From assembly GCF_030767025.1 (NCBI RefSeq), contig NZ_JASITE010000007.1, positions 62,001-126,000 of the forward strand: 64,000 nucleotides of DNA. Direction: 5' to 3'. The translations under genes and the position numbers were made by a program. Under the pieces are notes generated by a model, which had not been told where the DNA came from, searched no databases, and was given only the letters and a program-made list of their open reading frames with translations. The stretch is from Nocardia sp. CC227C. Lineage in GTDB: Bacteria; Actinomycetota; Actinomycetes; Mycobacteriales; Mycobacteriaceae. This document shows, one piece after another, positions 30,061-39,302 of this stretch; the stretch's first letter is position 1, and every line of letters starts with the position of its first letter.

Positions 30061-31005
30061 ATGCCTGTCGTACGGATCTGGCGGCGGGGCGGCGAGGAGC
30101 CGCCGCGCCGACCCGAGCGCGAGGATCGTTCCGCGACAGGCGAATCGGCGGCCGGATCGCGACGCGAGACCGGGGCGGCGACCGGTGGTTCCGCCTCCGA
30201 CGCAGCGTCGCCAGGGCCTGAGACCGCGCCACCCGAACCCGCTGCCGCGTCGCCTGAACCCGCTGCCGCGTCGTCTGAACCCGCTGCCGCGTCGTCTGAA
30301 CCCGCTGCCGCGTCGCCTGAACCCGCTGCCGCGTCGTCTGAACCCGCTGCCGCGTCGCCTGAACCCGCTGCCGCGTCGTCTGAACCCGCTGCCGCGTCGC
30401 CCGAATCTGACGTCGCGTCGCCTGAACCCGACGCCGTGTCGGCGGAGTCCGGTGCTGTGCCACCCGCATCCGGCTCCGCCTCACCGCGATCCGAGACGAG
30501 CTCCGAGGAGTCGGCACCCGTGCCCGCGACATCCGACATCGCCCCCGCTGCCGCCGCCTCCGGGTGGGATCTCGAGGTGCGGCCCCGCCGGTCGACGCGC
30601 AACGCGCGGATCGTGGCGGCGGTCCTGGTCGTCGTGTTCGGCGTGGCGGGCATCTTCCTGCGCGACGGCTCCACCGGCGTCAACTTCCGGGTGGTGGACC
30701 AGGTGGCGGTCGTGGCCATCGGGCTGCTGCTCGGGGGCGGCGTGCTGCTGTTGACCCGGCCCCGGCTGCGCGTCGGCCCGCGCGGTGTGGTGGTGCGCAA
30801 TATCGTGGGCGACAGCGAATTCCGGTGGCAGGATATTCGTGGGGTGTCGTTCCCGGACAAGAAGGCGTGGCCGCGTCTGGAGCTGGTCGACGACGACTAC
30901 GTGCCGATCCTCGCCATCCGCACCAATGACGGCGAGCGCGCGGTCGCCGCCATGGATCGCTTCCGGGAACTGGGCGCGAAGTACTCGACCGCATCGCCCG
31001 ACTGA
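30061..31005 (+). CDS. PH-like membrane protein with tandem EPAAAS repeats
   Basis: The 314-residue protein has a compact C-terminal part like Rv1417, which also follows ribH in M. tuberculosis: two hydrophobic segments (ARIVAAVLVVVFGVAGIFL and VAVVAIGLLLGGGVLLLT) and a PH-like domain with RVGPRGVVVRNIVGDSEFRWQDI. Unlike the 154-residue relative, it has about 170 extra N-terminal residues of Pro, Glu, Ala and Ser. These include eight consecutive seven-residue units EPAAAS(P/S) at residues 59-114. The extension is probably disordered. Its link to riboflavin is only by position. Confidence 0.85.
   Translation: MPVVRIWRRGGEEPPRRPEREDRSATGESAAGSRRETGAATGGSASDAASPGPETAPPEPAAASPEPAAASSEPAAASSEPAAASPEPAAASSEPAAASPEPAAASSEPAAASPESDVASPEPDAVSAESGAVPPASGSASPRSETSSEESAPVPATSDIAPAAAASGWDLEVRPRRSTRNARIVAAVLVVVFGVAGIFLRDGSTGVNFRVVDQVAVVAIGLLLGGGVLLLTRPRLRVGPRGVVVRNIVGDSEFRWQDIRGVSFPDKKAWPRLELVDDDYVPILAIRTNDGERAVAAMDRFRELGAKYSTASPD
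30235..30402 (+). repeat. Eight 21-bp tandem repeats coding EPAAAS(P/S)
   Basis: The unit gaacccgctgccgcgtcg plus three bases is repeated eight times in frame; copies differ mainly at cct/tct. Degenerate units follow. Such an array is prone to copy-number change without frameshift. Confidence 0.9.
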
Positions 31006-31245
31006 CCCTACGCGGCGGCCACCGCCGCCATCGGCGTGGTGCGTCGCGACCCCATGGCCATGCTGCCGTGCCTCGGCTGCCGCGTGGGCGACTACTCGCG
31101 CCCCGGCTGTCCCTGGCACAGCGTGATAGGGCGCGGCTACCGAACATCTTCCGGGTCACCTGGTTCCGGCGCAGCGGCGAGGGAGCTTTCCGCCGGTCCG
31201 GATTCGGTGACAACGTGCGGGTCCCGCAGTGGGCGTTCGCCCGGG

Positions 31246-33204
31246 TCAGCGGTTGTCGCCCATGACCGCGCCCTCGCGGCGGGGGTCGGCACCGCCGATC
31301 CAGCCGTCGCCGTCGCGGGTCAGCACGGACAGGCCGCTGGTCTGCGGCGCCACCGAGACGGTGTGGCCGAGTTCGCGCAGGCGTTGGACGAGTGGATCGT
31401 TGTCACCGTCGGCGGCGGAGTCGACGGCGGGATGCTCACCGCCGACATTGGTGGTCGGTGTGTTGGCCGCGCCGAAATCGACCGCCGAGACTGCCTGCTG
31501 CGGGTCCAGGCCCCAATCCAGCATGGCCACCAGGGATTTCACCACGAACTGGATGATGAGGGCACCGCCGGGGGAGCCGGTGACGTGGGTGAGCCGACCG
31601 CGGTCGCCGTCGGGGGCGCGGTCGAAGACCAGGGTCGGGGCCATGGAGCTGCGGGGGCGCTTGCCGGCGTCGATGCTGTTGGCCAGCGGCAGGCCGTCCT
31701 TGCCGAGCGGGTCGGCGGCGAAGTCGGTGAGCTGGTTGTTGAGGATGAAGCCGTCGACGAGATGGAAAGAGCCGAAGGCGGATTCGACCGTGGTGGTCAT
31801 GGACGCGGCATTGCCGTAGCTGTCGATGACGGAGATCTGGCTGGTGCCGTGCTCGGGCGGCTGCGGGCCGGTGCCGAGCGGGACCGGGCCGAAGTCGCCG
31901 GGCTGCGCGGTGCCCATGCTGCGGCCCGGATCGATGAGTCCGGCGCGCTGGCGCAGATAGTCCGGGTTCACCAGGGTCTGCGGAGTGTTGCCGGGCAGCG
32001 GCACGAAATCCGAGTCCGCGATGTACTTGTCGCGGTCGGCGTAGGCGAGCCGTTCGGCCTCGGAAACCAGGTGCACCGCTTCGGCTTTCGGCTTGCCGCC
32101 GTCGAGCGCGGCATCTCCGCCGTCGAGCTGGTCGGGCTTCAGGGCGGGCAGGTCGAAATTCGACAGGATGCCCAGGGTGGCGGCCACGGTGATGCCGCCG
32201 GAGGACGGATTCGGGAAGCCGCACACGATGTGCGCACGGTAGGGAGTGCACAGCACGGTGCGCTTCTTCGGCTGGTATCCGGCCAGGTCCGCCAGCGACA
32301 GCAGCCCCGGCGTCCGGCCGCCGTCGGTCGAGGCCACCGCGTCCACGATATCGGCGGCGATGGCGCCGGTGTAGAACGCCTCCGCGCCGTCGGCGGCAAT
32401 CGCGTTGAGCGTCTTGGACATCGCGGGATTGGTGAGGTTGGTGCCGGCGGGCTTGGGGCTGCCGTCGGGCTGCAGGAAGTACGCGCGGGCATTCTCGTCG
32501 CGGGCCAGGTCGGTGGCCGATTCCGCGATCTGCCCCGCCAACCGGGGGCTGATCTCGAAGCCCTGATCGGCCAGGCCGATGGCGGGATCGAACAGTTCCC
32601 GCCACGACTGCTTGCCGTGTTCGCGGTGGGCCAGCTCCAGCATGCGCAGCACGCCCGGGGTGCCGATGGAACGCCCGCTGGCGCGGGTGGTCGGCTGCGG
32701 TTCGGTGCGGTCGGTATCGCTGATCCAGCGCAGATAGTTCTCGGTGGCCGCCGCGGGCGCGGTCTCGCGGCCGTCGTAGGCGTCCACGGCCCCGGTGGCG
32801 GCGTCGTAGTAGAGCAGGAACGCGCCACCGCCGATCCCCGACGCCTGCGGTTCCACCAACCCCAGCACGGCCTGCGCCGCGATGAGGGCGTCGGCCGCGG
32901 TGCCGCCGTCGCGCAGTACCCGGCAGGCCGCGTCGGTGGCGAGCGGATTGGCGGTGGACACGGAGTAGGTGGCCGTGCGCACCGGCGTCATCCCGGTGCG
33001 GTAGCCGGAGGCGATCTCGGGATTGGTGCTCAGATTCGTTGTGGTCGCGCCCGGCGCGGTGCGGGCCGTCAGCGGGGTGCCGTTGGGCCGGTCCACACAG
33101 GTGTCACCGGCTTCGTTCCCCGGGCCGGTGGTGCAGGCCGTGACCAATCCGAGCAGGAGTAACAGGGCGGCGGCAGCGCCGCTCCAGTTCCGCGTGCGCC
33201 TCAT
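31246..33204 (-). CDS. ggt: Gamma-glutamyltransferase, secreted lipoprotein
   Basis: The 652-residue enzyme transfers or hydrolyses gamma-glutamyl groups such as those of glutathione. The N-terminus is a lipoprotein signal ending in LVTAC (Cys24), so it is anchored outside the membrane. The proenzyme is cut at the threonine in HGTSQISVIDSYGNA (Thr454), the nucleophile of the small subunit. ASGIGGGAFLLYY, FPNPSSGGITV and GSPGGALIIQF are substrate-site motifs. It is convergent with the ribH-membrane protein unit and divergent from the asparagine permease. Confidence 0.93.
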   Translation of the reverse strand: MRRTRNWSGAAAALLLLLGLVTACTTGPGNEAGDTCVDRPNGTPLTARTAPGATTTNLSTNPEIASGYRTGMTPVRTATYSVSTANPLATDAACRVLRDGGTAADALIAAQAVLGLVEPQASGIGGGAFLLYYDAATGAVDAYDGRETAPAAATENYLRWISDTDRTEPQPTTRASGRSIGTPGVLRMLELAHREHGKQSWRELFDPAIGLADQGFEISPRLAGQIAESATDLARDENARAYFLQPDGSPKPAGTNLTNPAMSKTLNAIAADGAEAFYTGAIAADIVDAVASTDGGRTPGLLSLADLAGYQPKKRTVLCTPYRAHIVCGFPNPSSGGITVAATLGILSNFDLPALKPDQLDGGDAALDGGKPKAEAVHLVSEAERLAYADRDKYIADSDFVPLPGNTPQTLVNPDYLRQRAGLIDPGRSMGTAQPGDFGPVPLGTGPQPPEHGTSQISVIDSYGNAASMTTTVESAFGSFHLVDGFILNNQLTDFAADPLGKDGLPLANSIDAGKRPRSSMAPTLVFDRAPDGDRGRLTHVTGSPGGALIIQFVVKSLVAMLDWGLDPQQAVSAVDFGAANTPTTNVGGEHPAVDSAADGDNDPLVQRLRELGHTVSVAPQTSGLSVLTRDGDGWIGGADPRREGAVMGDNR

Positions 33205-33453
33205 GATCGGACTCTAACGCCGGTCCGCGTGCCGGGCGGTGCTTTCGGGGCGGATGGCGAATAAGCGTGCGCCGCCCGGGGAGGGCAAAGTTGAGCGTCC
33301 TGGAAGCAACCTGTAAGACAGGTAGGTGGCGAATGCTCGAAATGTCGCTCGGAAGTGTCATTTGCCCCGGTCGGGGCGCTGATGTGTTTCTGGGTAAATG
33401 GCAAGGTATCGTCACAACGCCTCACTACACGATTGCGGAGGGTTAACCGGCGT

Positions 33454-34923
33454 ATGACCGAGATCCGGACACAGGCCACCAACCTCACGGCCGAGGACTC
33501 CGGCTATCACAAGAGCCTCAAGCCGCGGCAGCTGCAGATGATCGCCATCGGCGGCGCCATCGGTACCGGCCTGTTCCTCGGCGCGGGCGGCCGCCTGCAC
33601 AGCGCCGGACCGTCGCTGTTCCTGGTCTACCTGGTCTGCGGCATCTTCGTCTTCTTCATTCTGCGGGCGCTCGGCGAGTTGGTGCTGCACCGACCGTCGT
33701 CGGGTTCGTTCGTCTCCTACGCGCGGGAATTCTTCGGTGAGAAGGCGGCTTTCGTCGCCGGGTGGATGTACTTCCTGAACTGGTCCATGACCGGCATCGT
33801 CGACACCACCGCGATCGCGACCTATCTGCACTACTGGGGACCGTTCCAGCCCGTCGCGCAATGGGTGCTGGCGCTGGGCGCGCTGCTCATCGTGCTCGGC
33901 ATCAATCTGGCATCGGTGAAGTGGTTCGGCGAGATGGAGTTCTGGGCCGCCATGATCAAGGTGGCCGCCCTGGTCACCTTCCTGGTGGTCGGCACCATCT
34001 TCTTCGCGGGCCGTTTCGAGGTCGACGGCCGGCCCACCGGATTCGGCATGGTCGAGGCCGCGGGCGGCTGGTTCCCGACCGGCGTGCTGCCGCTCATCAC
34101 CGTCACCTCCGGCGTCGTATTCGCCTACGCCGCCGTGGAAATGGTGGGTATCGCCGCCGGTGAGACCGAGAATCCGGCCAAGATCATGCCGCGCGCCATC
34201 AATTCGGTCATCATGCGCATCGCGGTGTTCTACTGCGGTTCGGTGATTCTGCTGGCCCTGCTGCTGCCCTACACCGACTACCAGGCGGGGGAGAGCCCGT
34301 TCGTCACCTTCTTCGGCAAACTCGGTGTGGCGCACATGGGTTCGATCATGAATTTCGTGGTGCTCACCGCCGCGCTCTCCTCGCTCAATGCCGGGCTCTA
34401 TTCGACCGGACGCATTCTGCGTTCCATGGCCATGAACGGCAGTGCGCCGACGTTCACCGCGCGCATGTCCCGCAGCGGCGTTCCCTACGGCGGTATTCTG
34501 CTCACCAGTTGTATCGCGCTGTTCGGCATCTGGCTGAATTACGCCGTGCCGTCGCAGGCATTCGAAATCGTGCTGAATGTGGCGTCGCTGGGAATTCTGG
34601 CCTCGTGGGCCACCATTGTGCTGTGCCAGCTGAAGCTGTACCGGTGGTCGCAGGAGGGCCGCGCCGAACGCCCCGCGTTCCGGATGATCGGTGCGCCCTG
34701 GACCGGCATCGTCACACTGGCCTTCCTGGTCGGCGTGCTGGTGCTGATGGCTTTCGACTACCCGGTCGGCACCTGGACCGTCGCCAGTCTGGCCATCATC
34801 GTCCCGGCGCTGGCCGGTGGCTGGCTGATCGCCCGCAAGCGGGTGCTGGCCATCGCCGAGGAGCGGGCCGGATACACCGGTGAATACCCGGTGTTGCCAC
34901 CGATTCCGCTGGACGACAAGTAA
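33454..34923 (+). CDS. ansP: L-asparagine permease (APC superfamily)
   Basis: The 489-residue transporter has about twelve hydrophobic segments and the AAT/APC start LKPRQLQMIAIGGAIGTGLF with GAGGRLHSAGPS. ALGELVLHRPSSGSFVSYAREF and FLNWSMTGIVDTTAIATYLHYW closely match mycobacterial AnsP1/AnsP2, which import asparagine. ATG 33454 has GGAGGG at 33437-33442; the upstream in-frame ATGs lack family sequence. It ends near a 12-bp hairpin. Together with the neighbouring gamma-glutamyltransferase it suggests amino-acid nitrogen scavenging. Confidence 0.9.
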   Translation: MTEIRTQATNLTAEDSGYHKSLKPRQLQMIAIGGAIGTGLFLGAGGRLHSAGPSLFLVYLVCGIFVFFILRALGELVLHRPSSGSFVSYAREFFGEKAAFVAGWMYFLNWSMTGIVDTTAIATYLHYWGPFQPVAQWVLALGALLIVLGINLASVKWFGEMEFWAAMIKVAALVTFLVVGTIFFAGRFEVDGRPTGFGMVEAAGGWFPTGVLPLITVTSGVVFAYAAVEMVGIAAGETENPAKIMPRAINSVIMRIAVFYCGSVILLALLLPYTDYQAGESPFVTFFGKLGVAHMGSIMNFVVLTAALSSLNAGLYSTGRILRSMAMNGSAPTFTARMSRSGVPYGGILLTSCIALFGIWLNYAVPSQAFEIVLNVASLGILASWATIVLCQLKLYRWSQEGRAERPAFRMIGAPWTGIVTLAFLVGVLVLMAFDYPVGTWTVASLAIIVPALAGGWLIARKRVLAIAEERAGYTGEYPVLPPIPLDDK

Positions 34924-34977
34924 TCTCGCCGAACCACGGCGGGCCCGGCGAAAACCGCTCGGGACCAGTGTTTTTCG

Positions 34978-35006
34978 CGGCCGCGCACGAATACCGTGCG
35001 CGGCCG
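34978..35006. terminator. Hairpin after ansP
   Basis: CGGCCGCGCACG (34978-34989) and CGTGCGCGGCCG (34995-35006) form a perfect 12-bp stem with a five-base loop, 55 bases after the ansP stop. There is no T-run. Confidence 0.65.
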
Positions 35007-35154
35007 TGCTGTGTGCTGGGACACAGTGGAGCCGGGCTGTGTCCATGGTCATAACTTCGCCGCCGCGATTGTCGGATGTCGAAACGGTTGGTTAGCGTCG
35101 GATTGCGCGTTCGCAGGGGGCGCGCAATGGATGGATGCTCGATGAGGAGTAGCT

Positions 35155-35673
35155 GTGACTGCGCATTCGGCTGTCGTCGATGAGGTGGAAGCCGATTCGA
35201 CCGATGCGGACAGGGGTACTCCCGCAGCGTTTTTCGATCGTGTCTCCGGCGCGCTGGGGATCGCGCTCCGTGATCGTTCCGAGATCGGCGACGCATTGCG
35301 CGCCGAGGTGCCCGCGAAGGTGCGCGAGGCCCGCTACGCCGCCTGGGCCACCGCGGGTTTCGCCGTTCTGCACTGCCTGCTCGCCATTCCCGACGGCGTG
35401 CCCTCGGTGCTCGGCAGCGGCGGTCACTTCTTCGCCGCCTGGCTGACCGGGGCGACCGCGGTGTTGTTCGGCATTCGCTCGCGCTGGGTCTGGGTCGGCG
35501 CGCTGGCGGTCTCGAGCCTGCAGACCTTCCTGGGGGTGTTCACGCTGTTCTCGACCGAATTGCCCACGGGGGTCGGGCCGTTCATCGCCCTCGCGGGCAT
35601 CATGGCCTCGGGCGTCGTGCTCGCGCTGCTGCTGCGGCGCGACGTCTACGCCTGGTTCACCGCCCAACCCTGA
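35155..35673 (+). CDS. Uncharacterised four-helix membrane protein
   Basis: The 172-residue protein has a soluble N-terminal 60 residues and then about four hydrophobic segments (AAWATAGFAVLHCLLAI, FFAAWLTGATAVLFGI, WVWVGALAVSSLQTFLGVF, FIALAGIMASGVVLALLL). No transporter or enzyme motif is recognised. GTG 35155 has GAGGAG at 35144-35149. It stands alone between the ansP hairpin and the convergent FAD dehydrogenase. Confidence 0.75.
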   Translation: MTAHSAVVDEVEADSTDADRGTPAAFFDRVSGALGIALRDRSEIGDALRAEVPAKVREARYAAWATAGFAVLHCLLAIPDGVPSVLGSGGHFFAAWLTGATAVLFGIRSRWVWVGALAVSSLQTFLGVFTLFSTELPTGVGPFIALAGIMASGVVLALLLRRDVYAWFTAQP

Positions 35674-35773
35674 GCCGATCCCGGCTGGGCCGGACGGCGC
35701 GCCCGACCGAGATCGGAACGCGCCGTCGCTGATCGACCGTGTGGCAGCCGCCGTGTGGACCGGCCGCAGCGGG

Positions 35774-37438
35774 TCAGGGCAGGGTGCGGGCGAGCGCCCG
35801 TCCGGCGGCCCGGCCGGAGAAGATGCAGCCGCCGAGGAAGGTGCCCTCCAGGGCGTTGTAGCCGTGCACGCCACCGCCGCCGAAGCCGGCCACCTCACCG
35901 GCCGCGTACAGGCCCGGGAACGGAGTGCCGTCCGGGCGCATGACCTGTGAGTCGAGATTGGTCTGCAAGCCGCCCAATGTCTTTCGGGTGAGGATGTTCA
36001 ACCGCACCGCGATGAGCGGGCCGTGCGCGGGATCGAGGATGCGGTGCGGGGCCGCCACCCGGCCCAGCTTGTCGCCGAGGTAGCGGCGGGCGTTGCCGAT
36101 CGCCATGAGCTGGGCGTCCTTGCTGAACTTGTGCTCGATATCCCGGTCGCGGGCGACGATCTGGCGTTCCAGGTCGGCCGGATCCAGCCGCGGGCCACGG
36201 GCGATCTTGTTCATGCCCTGCACAAGTTCGGCCAGTGTGTCGGCGACCACGAAGTCCACCCCGTGCCGTTTGAACGCCTCCACCGGCCCCGGCGCGCCCT
36301 TGGCGACCCGGCTCTTGAGCGTGAGCTTCAGATCCTTGCCGGTGATATCCGGGTTCTGCTCGGAACCCGAGAGCGCGAACTCCTTCTCGATGATCGACTG
36401 GGTGAGGACGAACCAGGAGTAGTCGTAACCGCTGGCCAGGATCTCCTTCATGGTGGCATTGGTGTCGAAACCGGGGAAGCACGGTGCGGCCAGCCGTTTT
36501 CCGGTGGCGTCGAACCACAGCGAGGAGGGGCCGGGGATGATGCGGATGGCGTGGTCGGGCCAGACCGGATCCCAGTTGTGGATGCCTTCGGTGTAGTGCC
36601 ACATGCGATCCCGGTTCACGATGCGGCCGCCGGCGGCCTCGGTGATGGCCAGCATGCGGCCGTCCACATACGCCGGGACGCCGGAGATCATGTGTTCCGG
36701 GCACGGTCCGAGCCGGTCGATCGGCCAGTTGCGGCGGATCAGTTCGTGATTGTGACCGATGCCACCGGAGGTGACGACCACCGCCTCGGCGTGGAACTCG
36801 AACTCGCCCACCACCTCTCGCGACGAGGCCACCCCGCGCTCGGCGTCGCTGGGGGCGAGCAGGGTGCCGCGCGCACCGGTGACGGCGTCGTCGGTCACCA
36901 CGAGTTCGTCCACCCGGTGCCGGAAGGCGAACCCGACCTGCCCCTGGCGCTCGGCGGCCAGCACCGGTTCCAGAAAGACGCGCACCACTTCGGGGCCGGT
37001 GCCCCAGGTGAGATGGAAGCGCGGCACCGAGTTGCCGTGGCCGTCGGCGGTCGCGCCGCCCCGCTCGGCCCAGCCCACCAGGGGCGTCACCCGCAGGCCG
37101 AGGCCGTGCAGATACCGGCGTTTCTCGGTGGCCGCGAACTCGACGTAGGCGCGTGCCCACTGCCGGGCCCAGTGGTCCTCGTCCTCGCGGTCGAATCCGG
37201 CCGAGCCCTGCCAGTCCTGCCAGGCCAGTTCGAGCGAATCCTTGACCCCGAGTCGCCGTTGCTCGGGGGTGTCCACCAGGAACAGCCCGCCCAGTGACCA
37301 GAACGCCTGCCCGCCGAGGTTGGCTCGGTTCTCCTGGTCCAGCACCAGCACCCGGCGGCCTGCCTGGACCAGTTCGTAGGTGGCCACCAGACCGGCCAGC
37401 CCGGCGCCGACGACGATCACATCCGGATTCTCGATCAT
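35774..37438 (-). CDS. FAD-dependent dehydrogenase of the KSTD/fumarate-reductase family
   Basis: The 554-residue flavoprotein has the FAD dinucleotide motif VIVVGAGLAGLVATYELVQ near residue 8 and the C-terminal signature PGLYAAGEVAGFGGGGVHGYNALEG. LGGQAFWSLGGLFLVDTPEQ is typical of the family that includes 3-ketosteroid dehydrogenases and Rv0785-like dehydrogenases. The exact substrate is open; no steroid genes are nearby. ATG 37438 has GAGG upstream. Its promoter region contains the palindrome CGATACA-N4-TGTATCG at 37463-37480, a probable operator. Confidence 0.88.
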   Translation of the reverse strand: MIENPDVIVVGAGLAGLVATYELVQAGRRVLVLDQENRANLGGQAFWSLGGLFLVDTPEQRRLGVKDSLELAWQDWQGSAGFDREDEDHWARQWARAYVEFAATEKRRYLHGLGLRVTPLVGWAERGGATADGHGNSVPRFHLTWGTGPEVVRVFLEPVLAAERQGQVGFAFRHRVDELVVTDDAVTGARGTLLAPSDAERGVASSREVVGEFEFHAEAVVVTSGGIGHNHELIRRNWPIDRLGPCPEHMISGVPAYVDGRMLAITEAAGGRIVNRDRMWHYTEGIHNWDPVWPDHAIRIIPGPSSLWFDATGKRLAAPCFPGFDTNATMKEILASGYDYSWFVLTQSIIEKEFALSGSEQNPDITGKDLKLTLKSRVAKGAPGPVEAFKRHGVDFVVADTLAELVQGMNKIARGPRLDPADLERQIVARDRDIEHKFSKDAQLMAIGNARRYLGDKLGRVAAPHRILDPAHGPLIAVRLNILTRKTLGGLQTNLDSQVMRPDGTPFPGLYAAGEVAGFGGGGVHGYNALEGTFLGGCIFSGRAAGRALARTLP

Positions 37439-37462
37439 GCCCAATCCTCGGTCGTAGAAGTT

Positions 37463-37480
37463 CGATACACAACTGTATCG
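37463..37480. promoter_or_regulatory. Perfect 7-bp inverted repeat upstream of the FAD dehydrogenase
   Basis: CGATACA (37463-37469), CAAC, TGTATCG (37474-37480), 25 bases before the minus-strand ATG. Its form suits a TetR- or GntR-type repressor; no such gene is adjacent, so the regulator is unknown. Confidence 0.55.
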
Positions 37481-37569
37481 GACCAGGTTGGTCCCGGTGG
37501 CAGCGACGCGGGTAGGGATTGCCGCAGCGAAGATGTCGGTGGGGCGTGGCAAGGTGGCGAGCTGTGCCC

Positions 37570-38781
37570 ATGACCGTCACCACCGCACGCCGCATCGCCC
37601 TCGCCGCTCAGGGTTTCGCCGCCGCCCGGCCCACCGGCGCGCCCACCCGCCGCAGCGTGCTGCGCGCCCTGGACCACACGCGACTGCTGCAACTGGATTC
37701 GGTGTCGGCGGCGGTGCGCGCCCACTACGCCCCGGTCTTCAGCCGCATCGGCGGCTACGACCGGAACCTGCTGGACGAGACGGCGTGGAGGCACACCGCC
37801 CGCAGGCCGCGGCGGCTGGTCGAGTACTGGGCGCACGAGGCCGCACTGCTGCCGGTCGAGGACTGGCCGCTCATGCGGTGGCGGATGGAGCGGTACCGCA
37901 ACGGCCGCTGGGGCGGCGCGCAGCAGGTGTTCGCGCGCAATCCGACGCTGGCCGACGACGTGCTCGGGATCCTGCGGGAATTCGGGGCGTGCACGGCCGG
38001 TGAGGTGGAGCGGCATCTGGAGCTGGATCGTCCACGCGCCAAGGATCATTGGGGCTGGAACTACAGCGATACCAAGGTGGTCTGCGAGGCGCTGTTCGCC
38101 TCCGGTGAGGTGTCGGTGGACAGACGCGTCGGCTTCCAGCGCTACTACGACCTCACCGAACGCGTCCTCCCCGCCGACGTGCTGGCCCGCCGGATCGACG
38201 AGGCCGACGCGGTCCGCGAACTCGTGCGTCGGGCCGCCGCCGCGCACGGCATCGGCACCGAAACCGACCTGCGCGACTACTACCGCCTGACCCGCCGCCA
38301 GACCGAACCCGCCATCGCCGATCTGCTCGACGCGGGCGAACTCGAACAGGTCACCGTCGCGGGCTGGGACAAACCCGCCTACCTACACCACGCCGCCCGC
38401 ACCCCGCGCCGCATCACCGGCGCGGCCCTGCTGTGCCCCTTCGACCCGCTCATCTTCTTCCGCCCCCGCACCGAACGCCTCTTCGACTTCCACTACCGCA
38501 TCGAGATCTACACCCCGGCCCACAAACGCGTCCACGGCTACTACGTCTTCCCCTTCCTCCTCGACGGCGAACTCGTCGGCCGCGTCGACCTGCGCGCCGA
38601 ACGCGCCACCGGCCGCCTCCTGGTCCCGGGCGCCTTCACCGAACCCGGCCGCGACACCGCGCGCGTCGCGGCCGAACTCGCCAAGACGCTGCGGGAGATG
38701 GCCGACTGGCTGGAACTCGACACCATCGAGGTGGGCGAGCGCGGCGACCTCTCGCCCGCGCTCGCCGCGGCCGTGCGCTAG
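37570..38781 (+). CDS. YcaQ/AlkX-type winged-helix protein, probable DNA crosslink glycosylase
   Basis: The 403-residue protein matches the HTH_42 family that includes E. coli YcaQ, which unhooks DNA interstrand crosslinks. The motif LQLDSVSAAVRAHYAPVFSR carries the Q-x-D element linked to catalysis in the family. LDETAWRHTARRPRRLVEYWAHEAALLP and the late LLCPFDPLIFFRPRTERLFDF are also conserved. No signal or membrane segment is present. ATG 37570 is preferred; GTG 37564 is in frame two codons upstream. Divergent from the FAD dehydrogenase, 131 bases apart. Confidence 0.85.
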   Translation: MTVTTARRIALAAQGFAAARPTGAPTRRSVLRALDHTRLLQLDSVSAAVRAHYAPVFSRIGGYDRNLLDETAWRHTARRPRRLVEYWAHEAALLPVEDWPLMRWRMERYRNGRWGGAQQVFARNPTLADDVLGILREFGACTAGEVERHLELDRPRAKDHWGWNYSDTKVVCEALFASGEVSVDRRVGFQRYYDLTERVLPADVLARRIDEADAVRELVRRAAAAHGIGTETDLRDYYRLTRRQTEPAIADLLDAGELEQVTVAGWDKPAYLHHAARTPRRITGAALLCPFDPLIFFRPRTERLFDFHYRIEIYTPAHKRVHGYYVFPFLLDGELVGRVDLRAERATGRLLVPGAFTEPGRDTARVAAELAKTLREMADWLELDTIEVGERGDLSPALAAAVR

Positions 38782-38792
38782 GTCGGCGGGCC

Positions 38793-38812
38793 ACCCGTCG
38801 CTGCGGACGGGT
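38793..38812. terminator. Short hairpin between convergent genes
   Basis: ACCCGTC (38793-38799) pairs with GACGGGT (38806-38812) around a six-base loop, 12 bases after the YcaQ-like stop and 14 before the stop of the opposite gene. Confidence 0.4.
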
Positions 38813-38826
38813 TGGGCGCGTGCCCG

Positions 38827-39168
38827 TCAGACGCCGTCGGTCCAGGCGTCGAGCGCGATGCCGCGCTTGGCCTCGCCGTTGCAGGTCAGGGTCATGGGGG
38901 CGAAGGGGCGGGCGGAATCGCTGACGATGAACGTGGGGGCCTGCTGCCCGTGGCCGACGGCTCGGGAGCCGAGACAGCGAACGATGCCCACGTACCAGAC
39001 GTCGTCGGGGCAGGTGAAGGTGACGCTGTCGATGCTGGGCCGGTCGATCCGGCATCCCACGCCCGCGGCCGAGGCGGGTGCGGCCATGGCGGCCAGTCCC
39101 GCGGCGGTGAGCAGGACCGCGGAGCCGATGGACAGCGTCCGACGGTGCGGGCGAAGACGGTTCATCAT
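38827..39168 (-). CDS. Small secreted protein
   Basis: This 113-residue protein starts with a classic signal peptide (MMNRLRPHRR, then SIGSAVLLTAAGLAAMAAPASA, cut near ASA-AG). The mature part of about 75 residues has four cysteines (GCRID, TCPDD, RCLGS, TCNGE) that could form two disulfides. The family is not recognised. Start 39168 has GAGGGAG upstream on the minus strand; an in-frame upstream start at 39297 would bury the signal peptide. Confidence 0.8.
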   Translation of the reverse strand: MMNRLRPHRRTLSIGSAVLLTAAGLAAMAAPASAAGVGCRIDRPSIDSVTFTCPDDVWYVGIVRCLGSRAVGHGQQAPTFIVSDSARPFAPMTLTCNGEAKRGIALDAWTDGV

Positions 39169-39302
39169 GGTGAAACTCCCTCGAATCGACCGGTGGTGCT
39201 CTCGAACTGCATCCCATACTGACGTCGGTCGGTACTTCGGAGTGGGAGCCACGGCGGATACGTCAGTCGGCGTGCCGCGTTCGCTCGGCGCGTTCACCCA
39301 CC

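Noticed and set aside
30235..30402. Regular 21-bp repeats as a possible CRISPR array
   Set aside because: The units are contiguous with no spacers, in frame, and encode a seven-residue protein repeat.
31036..33162. 708-residue plus-strand frame opposite ggt
   Set aside because: ggt on the minus strand has the catalytic threonine, lipobox and all family motifs; the plus frame has none.
34978..35006. Poly-T run before the ansP hairpin as evidence of a minus-strand terminator
   Set aside because: On the minus strand the run reads as A after the stem, so it cannot serve as a U-tract.
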